From contig CANNCP010000005.1 of the NCBI GenBank assembly GCA_947503145.1, positions 1 to 64,000 on the forward strand: 64,000 nt of DNA, read 5' to 3'. Below the pieces are notes generated by a model. The model ran no database searches, was not told where the DNA came from, and was given only the letters and a program-made list of their open reading frames with translations. The stretch is from an uncultured Roseovarius sp. Its GTDB lineage: Bacteria > Pseudomonadota > Alphaproteobacteria > Rhodobacterales > Rhodobacteraceae. Position numbers and translations under genes: made by a program. Shown piece by piece: positions 58,709 through 64,000 of the stretch. Within the stretch, counting starts at the first letter, position 1. Each line of letters starts with the position of its first letter.

Positions 58709-59599
58709 TCAGGCCGTCAGCCCCTCGGGCTCCGACAGGCCGTTGGCACGGGCACAGGCGGTCACGGTGTTGGCCAGCAGGCAGGCGATGGTCATCGGAC
58801 CGACCCCGCCTGGCACCGGCGTGATCGCGCCGGCGACTTCGCTGACACTGGCATAATCCACGTCGCCCACCAGCTTGTTCTTGCCGTCGCGTTCGATCCG
58901 GTTGATCCCTACGTCGATCACCGTCGCGCCCGGCTTGATCCAGTCCCCCGGCACCATTTCAGGGCGCCCCACGGCAGCGATCACGATATCGGCACGGCGC
59001 ACCACGTCTGCGATGTCTTTGGTACGGCTGTGGGCGATGGTCACGGTGCAGCTGTCTCCCAACAGCAACTGCGCCATCGGCTTGCCGACGATGTTGCTGC
59101 GCCCGATCACCACCGCGTTCAGCCCGCTGAGGCTTCCGTGATGGTCGCGCAGCATCATCAGGCAGCCCAGCGGCGTGCAGGGCACCATGCTCTTCTGGCC
59201 GGTGCTCAGAAGGCCCACATTCGATATGTGAAAGCCGTCCACATCCTTGGCCGGGCTGATCGCATTGATCACCAGATCCTCGTCCAGATGCTTGGGCAGC
59301 GGCAGTTGCACGAGAATGCCGTGAATTTCGGGATCGTTGTTCAACTGGTCGATCAGCGCCAGCAGATCGGCCTCGGCGGTATCCACGTCCAGCTTGTGCT
59401 CGACCGACTTCATGCCGACCTCGGCAGTCTGTTTTCCCTTGGAGCGCACATAGACCTGGCTGGCCGGATCTTCGCCCACCAGCACAACAGCGAGGCCGGG
59501 GGTGATCCCGTGCTCCTCTTTCAGGCGTGCCACATGGCCCGCCACCTTTTCGCGTATCCTGACCGCAAAGGCCTTGCCATCAATCACAGTCGCAGCCAT
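58709..59599 (-). CDS. folD: Methylenetetrahydrofolate dehydrogenase/cyclohydrolase FolD
   Basis: 296 residues. [14 protein letters not shown] holds the catalytic Lys region, [18 protein letters not shown] is the family signature, and [17 protein letters not shown] binds [23 protein letters not shown] closes the fold. It interconverts 5,10-methylene-, methenyl- and 10-formyl-THF. 87 bases downstream of fhs and on the same strand, completing a C1 module. A TTCATTTTTC element lies just before its start. Confidence 0.97.
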   Translation of the reverse strand: MAATVIDGKAFAVRIREKVAGHVARLKEEHGITPGLAVVLVGEDPASQVYVRSKGKQTAEVGMKSVEHKLDVDTAEADLLALIDQLNNDPEIHGILVQLPLPKHLDEDLVINAISPAKDVDGFHISNVGLLSTGQKSMVPCTPLGCLMMLRDHHGSLSGLNAVVIGRSNIVGKPMAQLLLGDSCTVTIAHSRTKDIADVVRRADIVIAAVGRPEMVPGDWIKPGATVIDVGINRIERDGKNKLVGDVDYASVSEVAGAITPVPGGVGPMTIACLLANTVTACARANGLSEPEGLTA

Positions 59600-59605
59600 C
59601 CCAAA

Positions 59606-59631
59606 GCCCTTTCATTTTTCCTCAAATACTC
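59606..59631 (-). repeat. Dispersed TTCATTTTTC element, copy 4
   Basis: GCCCTTTCATTTTTCCTCAAATACTC on the plus strand. On the minus strand it lies after the fhs terminator and ends seven bases before the folD ATG, so it is within the folD leader. Confidence 0.6.
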
Positions 59632-59654
59632 ATCTCAGCCGTCCGTCATAGATA

Positions 59655-59681
59655 AAAAAGGGTGGGCTTGCGCCCACCCCC
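59655..59681 (-). terminator. Rho-independent terminator after fhs
   Basis: On the minus strand GGGTGGGC pairs perfectly with GCCCACCC over GCAA, followed by six T, within ten bases of the fhs stop. folD may therefore depend on read-through or its own promoter. Confidence 0.8.
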
Positions 59682-59686
59682 TCCGA

Positions 59687-61363
59687 TCAGAACAGACCTT
59701 CGATCGAGCCCATATCGTTCAGCCGGATGGTTTCCGCCGCAGGCGTACGTGGCAGGCCCGGCATGGTCATGATCTCACCGCAGACCACCACCACGAACCC
59801 GGCGCCGGCGCTCAGGCGCACTTCGCGGATCGGTACCGAATGGCCGGTGGGCGCGCCGCGCAGGGTCGGGTCGGTAGAGAAACTGTACTGTGTCTTGGCC
59901 ATGCAGATCGGCAGGTGGCCGTAACCCTGCTCTTCCCACAGTTTCAGCTGATCGCGCACCTTCTTATCTGCCAGCACCTCGTCGGCGTGGTAGATCGACT
60001 TGGCGATGCGGTTGATCTTGTCCCACAGGCTCATGTCGTCGGGATAGATCGGCGAGAACTGCGAGCGACCGCTATCGGCGATCTCGGCGACGCGGAGGGC
60101 CAGTGCTTCGGATCCTTCGCTGCCCAGCTCCCAGTGGCGGCTGACGATGGCCTCTGAGCCTTGGGTTTCCACGTAATCCTTGACCGCCTGAACCTCGGCA
60201 TCGGTATCGGTGACAAAGTGGTTCACCGCCACGACAACCGGCACGCCGAAGGATTTCAGGTTGCCGATATGACGCCCGAGGTTCGGACAGCCATCCTTGA
60301 CCGCTGCCACGTTCTCGGGGCCCAGATCGGCCTTGGCCACGCCGCCATTCATCTTCATCGCGCGCACGGTCGCCACGAGAACCACACAATCGGGTGCCAG
60401 ACCCGCCTTGCGGCATTTGATGTTCATGAACTTTTCGGCCCCGAGATCGGCGCCAAAGCCTGCTTCAGTGACCACGTAATCGGCAACCTTCAGCGCCGTG
60501 GTGGTCGCGGTGATAGAGTTGCAGCCATGCGCGATATTGGCAAAGGGACCACCATGCACGAAGGCCGGGTTATTCTCCAGCGTCTGCACCAGGTTGGGCT
60601 GCATCGCGTCCTTCAGCAGCACGGTCATCGCACCTTCGGCCTTGATGTCGCGACAGAAAACCGGGCTACGGTCGCGCCGGTAGGCCACGATCATGTCGCC
60701 CAGACGTTTTTCGAGGTCTTCAAGGCTGAGCGCGAGGCACAGGATCGCCATGACTTCGGACGCCACCGTGATGTCAAACCCGCCTTCCCGCGGAAAGCCG
60801 TTGGCGACCCCGCCGAGCGACACGTTGACCTGGCGCAGCGCGCGATCATTCATGTCCACCACCCGGCGCCAGACGACGCGGCGAATATCAATGTCCAGAC
60901 TGTTGCCCCAGTAGATGTGGTTGTCGATCATCGCGCTCAGCAGGCTGTGGGCACTGGTGATTGCGTGAAAATCGCCGGTGAAATGAAGGTTCATGTCCTC
61001 CATCGGCACCACTTGCGCATAGCCACCGCCCGCAGCACCGCCCTTCATGCCGAAGTTCGGGCCGAGCGACGCCTCGCGGATACAGATCATCGCCTTTTTG
61101 CCGATCCGGTTCAGGCCATCGCCCAGACCCACGGTGGTCGTCGTCTTGCCCTCGCCAGCAGGCGTCGGGTTGATCGCGGTCACAAGGATCAGCTTGCCGG
61201 TCTTGTTGCCTTGGACAGAGTCGATGTATTCTTGGCTCACCTTCGCCTTGTCATGGCCGTAGGGCAGAAGATGCTCGGTCGGGATACCCAGCTTGTCGCC
61301 GACTTCCTGAATCGGCTTCTTCTTTGCTTCACGTGCGATTTCGATGTCAGTTTTAAAACCCAT
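59687..61363 (-). CDS. fhs: Formate-tetrahydrofolate ligase
   Basis: 558 residues from [20 protein letters not shown], the standard length. The ATP site is [41 protein letters not shown] and [31 protein letters not shown] are family blocks. It makes 10-formyl-THF from formate and ATP, and with FolD links formate to methylene-THF. Roseobacters use it in C1 oxidation. The in-frame extension toward 61711 runs through a dispersed repeat and is not coding. Confidence 0.97.
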   Translation of the reverse strand: MGFKTDIEIAREAKKKPIQEVGDKLGIPTEHLLPYGHDKAKVSQEYIDSVQGNKTGKLILVTAINPTPAGEGKTTTTVGLGDGLNRIGKKAMICIREASLGPNFGMKGGAAGGGYAQVVPMEDMNLHFTGDFHAITSAHSLLSAMIDNHIYWGNSLDIDIRRVVWRRVVDMNDRALRQVNVSLGGVANGFPREGGFDITVASEVMAILCLALSLEDLEKRLGDMIVAYRRDRSPVFCRDIKAEGAMTVLLKDAMQPNLVQTLENNPAFVHGGPFANIAHGCNSITATTTALKVADYVVTEAGFGADLGAEKFMNIKCRKAGLAPDCVVLVATVRAMKMNGGVAKADLGPENVAAVKDGCPNLGRHIGNLKSFGVPVVVAVNHFVTDTDAEVQAVKDYVETQGSEAIVSRHWELGSEGSEALALRVAEIADSGRSQFSPIYPDDMSLWDKINRIAKSIYHADEVLADKKVRDQLKLWEEQGYGHLPICMAKTQYSFSTDPTLRGAPTGHSVPIREVRLSAGAGFVVVVCGEIMTMPGLPRTPAAETIRLNDMGSIEGLF

Positions 61364-61470
61364 GATATCTCTCCCCAAGGCGTCGGCCACTATAAATCTT
61401 GGACGCTCATAACGTATCAGCCCCAAGGTGCAGGAAGGGATTGCGACATTTCCGGCCCATGTTGCGTCTC

Positions 61471-61568
61471 TAAAGCATTCCGCCTTAAACCTGAGGCACT
61501 CAGTCAAGGTGGAATGCGTGCAACGATCATATGTATCGCTGCGTTCCGCGAAAAGCTGTGATTCAGGC
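61471..61568. repeat. Composite palindromic repeat, copy 2
   Basis: The first stem GCATTCCGCCTT pairs with AAGGTGGAATGC around AAACCTGAGGCACTCAGTC. The second begins TTCCGCGAAAAGCTGTGATTC but its right arm is lost. Compared with copy 1 (31057), both arms of the first stem changed together, preserving pairing. It lies in the fhs-tam gap. Confidence 0.78.
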
Positions 61569-61619
61569 TCATCCTCGTCAGCACCAGACGCGCGATGCGA
61601 CGTCCGGCATCTGTTCGGT

Positions 61620-62402
61620 TCAGACGGTAAGCGTAAAGAAGAGCCTGCGGAACGGAAAGAGAACGGTGCCGTCGGCGCGCACTGGATAGGCGCTGTGCAT
61701 GACCTCTTCATAGCGCTTGATCAGCTTTTCCCGCTGCCTGGCATCAAGCGCCGCAAGGATCGGCCGCGCATAGGTGCTTTCGGTGTAGCGGCGCACCGGG
61801 TGGCTGCCGGTCTCGGCTGTCAGGCGCTGGTAATACTCGGTTTCCCACATGCGGAACCGGCCCCTGGGTGCCAGCAACTCGTCATACTCCATCGGCTTCA
61901 GGACACCCGGCGTACCCTGCGTGGCGGCCTGGTCGGGAAACAGTTCTTCGGCCAGTGTCAGCCAGACGCGGTGCGAGGGCGCGTTGTTCTGGTGTGGCAT
62001 CTGCACGGCCAGCGTGCCGCCCTTTCCCAGCATCGACACGAGGCGCGGCATCAGCTTGTCGTGATCGTCCAGCCAGTGCAGCGCCGCGTTCGAATAGATC
62101 AGGCCAGGGGCGCGGCGCGGGTGCCAATCGCGGATATCCGCCTGTTGCAGGCTGTCATAGCCCTTGGCCTGGCGCGCCTTGTCCAACATCGCAGGCGAGG
62201 CATCGACGCCGATCAGCGGGCGGCCTGCCGCGCGCGCCGCCAGTGCATCGGCCATCTGGCCGTTACCACATCCAAGGTCGATGATATCGCCCGCCCCCAT
62301 CTGGTCCACCGCGTTCAGCAGGTCCATGGCCGGTCTCAGGCGCAGGTCGCGAAACCGGCTATAGGCACCGGGACTCCAGTCGGTTGTCCTTGCGGCCTTC
62401 AC
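61620..62402 (-). CDS. tam: Trans-aconitate 2-methyltransferase family protein
   Basis: 260 residues. SAM motif [17 protein letters not shown], then [14 protein letters not shown] and the Tam-type block [19 protein letters not shown], with [15 protein letters not shown] following. Tam methylates trans-aconitate, an inhibitory by-product of citrate metabolism. The start [17 protein letters not shown] is canonical. It overlaps the ftsH stop by four bases, an unusual partner. Confidence 0.9.
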   Translation of the reverse strand: MKAARTTDWSPGAYSRFRDLRLRPAMDLLNAVDQMGAGDIIDLGCGNGQMADALAARAAGRPLIGVDASPAMLDKARQAKGYDSLQQADIRDWHPRRAPGLIYSNAALHWLDDHDKLMPRLVSMLGKGGTLAVQMPHQNNAPSHRVWLTLAEELFPDQAATQGTPGVLKPMEYDELLAPRGRFRMWETEYYQRLTAETGSHPVRRYTESTYARPILAALDARQREKLIKRYEEVMHSAYPVRADGTVLFPFRRLFFTLTV

Positions 62403-64000
62403 GTTGAGGGTTCGGGCTCCATCCCGCCATCACCGGCGCGGGGCGTCTTTGGCTTGGTTTTCGGAATAGCCGTCATCGAAGGCGCGCTGCCCCCGTCAGG
62501 CCCGTCCTCGGCATCATCCTCAAGGCGCGGCGGGTCGCCGCGCGTCACCCGGGCGATTTCCTCGCCGGTCAGCGTCTCATATTCCAGCAGGCCCTCTGCC
62601 AGACGCTCCCAATCCTCCTGCCTCTCGGTCAGTATCTTGAACGCAACATCATATGCATCGTCAATCAGGCGCTTCACTTCTTGCTCGATCAACTCCTTGG
62701 TCGCCGCCGAAATCGAAAATCCGCCCGCACCGTTGCCCATGTAGCCTTCATGCGCCTGCTCATAGTCGATATTGCCGATCTTGTCGGACATGCCCCAGCG
62801 CAGCACCATTGCGCGCGCCAGCCCGCTGGCCTGCTGGATGTCACCCGCCGGGCCGTTGCTGACCTCGTCGGGGCCGTACTTGATGATCTCGGCCGCCTTG
62901 CCTGCCATGGTCATGGCCAGCTTCTGCTCGCATTCCGACTTGTGCCAGTTCAGGCGGTCGATCTCGGGCAGCGACACCACCATGCCCAACGCACCACCGC
63001 GCGGGATGATCGTCGCCTTGTAGACCGGATCGCATTTCGGCAACGTAAGGCCGACAATGGCGTGGCCGGCTTCGTGATAGGCGGTCTTTTCCTTCTGGTC
63101 CTGCGTCAGGACCATCGACCGGCGTTCGGCACCCATCATCACCTTGTCCTTGGCCTGCTCGAAATCTTCCATCGTGACAAACCGACGACCGAGCCGCGCC
63201 GCCATCAGCGCCGCCTCGTTCACCAGGTTGGCTAGGTCCGCACCCGAAAACCCGGGCGAGCCGCGCGCGATCAGGCGCAGATCCACGTCAGGGCCAAGCG
63301 GCGTTTTGCGCGCATGCACAGCCAGGATCTTCTCGCGGCCCTTGATGTCCGGGTTGGGCACCGTCACCTGACGGTCAAAGCGACCGGGGCGCAGCAGCGC
63401 GGGGTCCAACACGTCCTTGCGGTTCGTCGCGGCAACGATGATCACACCCTCGTTGGCCTCGAACCCGTCCATTTCGACCAGAAGCTGGTTCAGCGTCTGT
63501 TCGCGCTCGTCATTGCCGCCGCCGTAGCCGGCACCGCGGTGACGACCGACCGCATCAATTTCGTCAATGAACACGATGCAGGGCGCGTTCTTCTTGGCCT
63601 GCTCGAACATGTCGCGCACACGGGATGCACCGACACCCACGAACATCTCGACGAAATCAGAGCCGGAAATGGTAAAGAAGGGCACGCCGGCCTCGCCCGC
63701 GATGGCGCGCGCCAGCAGCGTTTTACCGGTGCCCGGAGGGCCCACCAGCAGCGCGCCCTTGGGGATTTGCCCGCCAAGGCGGCTGAATTTCTGCGGATTG
63801 CGCAGGAATTCCACGATCTCTTCCAGTTCTTCCTTGGCCTCATCAATGCCCGCCACGTCGTCGAACGTCACGCGTCCGCTTTTCTCGGTCAGCATCTTTG
63901 CCTTGGACTTGCCAAAGCCCATCGCGCCGCCCTTGCCGCCACCCTGCATGCGGTTCATGAAATAGATCCACACGCCGATCAGCAGCAGGAAAGGCAACAG
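62399..64000 (-). CDS. ftsH: ATP-dependent zinc metalloprotease FtsH, N terminus beyond the window
   Basis: About 533 visible residues. The visible part begins in the second membrane helix ([16 protein letters not shown]). The AAA+ module has Walker [14 protein letters not shown], Walker [13 protein letters not shown] and the second region of homology [11 protein letters not shown]. The protease site is HEAGH, and a coiled-coil follows. The tail after about residue 500 is Pro/Lys-rich. Membrane-anchored hexamer that degrades unfolded and regulatory proteins. Roughly the first 100 residues (TM1 and the periplasmic domain) lie to the right of the window. Confidence 0.97.
   Translation of the reverse strand: MLPFLLLIGVWIYFMNRMQGGGKGGAMGFGKSKAKMLTEKSGRVTFDDVAGIDEAKEELEEIVEFLRNPQKFSRLGGQIPKGALLVGPPGTGKTLLARAIAGEAGVPFFTISGSDFVEMFVGVGASRVRDMFEQAKKNAPCIVFIDEIDAVGRHRGAGYGGGNDEREQTLNQLLVEMDGFEANEGVIIVAATNRKDVLDPALLRPGRFDRQVTVPNPDIKGREKILAVHARKTPLGPDVDLRLIARGSPGFSGADLANLVNEAALMAARLGRRFVTMEDFEQAKDKVMMGAERRSMVLTQDQKEKTAYHEAGHAIVGLTLPKCDPVYKATIIPRGGALGMVVSLPEIDRLNWHKSECEQKLAMTMAGKAAEIIKYGPDEVSNGPAGDIQQASGLARAMVLRWGMSDKIGNIDYEQAHEGYMGNGAGGFSISAATKELIEQEVKRLIDDAYDVAFKILTERQEDWERLAEGLLEYETLTGEEIARVTRGDPPRLEDDAEDGPDGGSAPSMTAIPKTKPKTPRAGDGGMEPEPST

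Noticed and set aside
61364..61711. N-terminal extension of fhs and long plus-strand frames opposite fhs, tam and ftsH
   Set aside because: The extension runs through a palindromic dispersed repeat and into the tam 3' end; the family starts at MGFKTDIEI. The plus-strand frames have no protein resemblance.

Overview
The window reads as a chromosomal segment of an alphaproteobacterium of the Rhodobacteraceae (Roseobacter-like). Grounds are the high GC content, the succinate dehydrogenase / malate dehydrogenase / succinyl-CoA ligase / 2-oxoglutarate dehydrogenase supercluster interleaved with ethylmalonyl-CoA-pathway genes, a MipZ division regulator, a pcm-tolC-PopZ-like block, three-gene TRAP transporters and rhodobacterial dispersed repeats. 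The genus cannot be fixed from the sequence alone.

Layout. 1-3.4 kb is a small accessory patch: an IS21-like terminus runs into a truncated tyrosine recombinase whose first catalytic arginine is changed. It is followed by a 782-residue membrane protein with an embedded PD-(D/E)XK nuclease motif and then a decayed tRNA-Ser. 3.8-5.8 kb is a FlaA1/WbpM-type nucleotide-sugar dehydratase. 5.8-6.6 kb holds IS5 and IS30 transposase relics. 6.6-12.5 kb is a catabolic module: a GMC oxidoreductase, a divergent IclR regulator, and TRAP dctQ-dctM-dctP. 12.5-13.9 kb is a scrap zone around tRNA-Arg(TCT), with IS481 relics, a degenerate second tRNA and an orphan terminator. 13.9-21.5 kb carries an amine-type FAD oxidase, tRNA-Gly(TCC), a glycosyltransferase, ygfZ, efp, and the popZ-like, tolC and pcm genes.

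21.7-42.8 kb is the core of the window. The sdhCDAB set (minus strand) and mch-DUF1737-nnrU-mcl2 (minus strand) face mdh, sucC, sucD, sucA, sucB and lpd (plus strand). Together they encode 2-oxoglutarate to oxaloacetate of the TCA cycle, plus two enzymes that turn mesaconyl-CoA and malyl-CoA into malate. Small envelope proteins of unknown function are inserted between the enzyme genes. Identical ten-base palindromes (TGTGATCACA or close variants), with paired sites exactly 20 bp apart, lie upstream of both sdhC and sucC and suggest one shared regulator.

42.9-64 kb is housekeeping: plsC-ftsX-ftsE, a zinc-ribbon membrane protein, an EamA exporter, pheS and pheT, ytoQ, mscL, mscS, alkB, dnaK-dnaJ behind a heat-shock-type promoter, mipZ, a PaaI thioesterase, fhs-folD, tam, and ftsH running off the right edge.

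Two families of dispersed repeats cross the window. One is a palindromic element beginning CTAAAGC; it supplies the stop codons of two genes, and two full-size copies show compensatory stem changes. The other is a 23-26 base element containing TTCATTTTTC and AATACTC, present four times in the same orientation. The best candidates for something undescribed are the membrane nuclease, the shared TCA operator, and the structured repeats.
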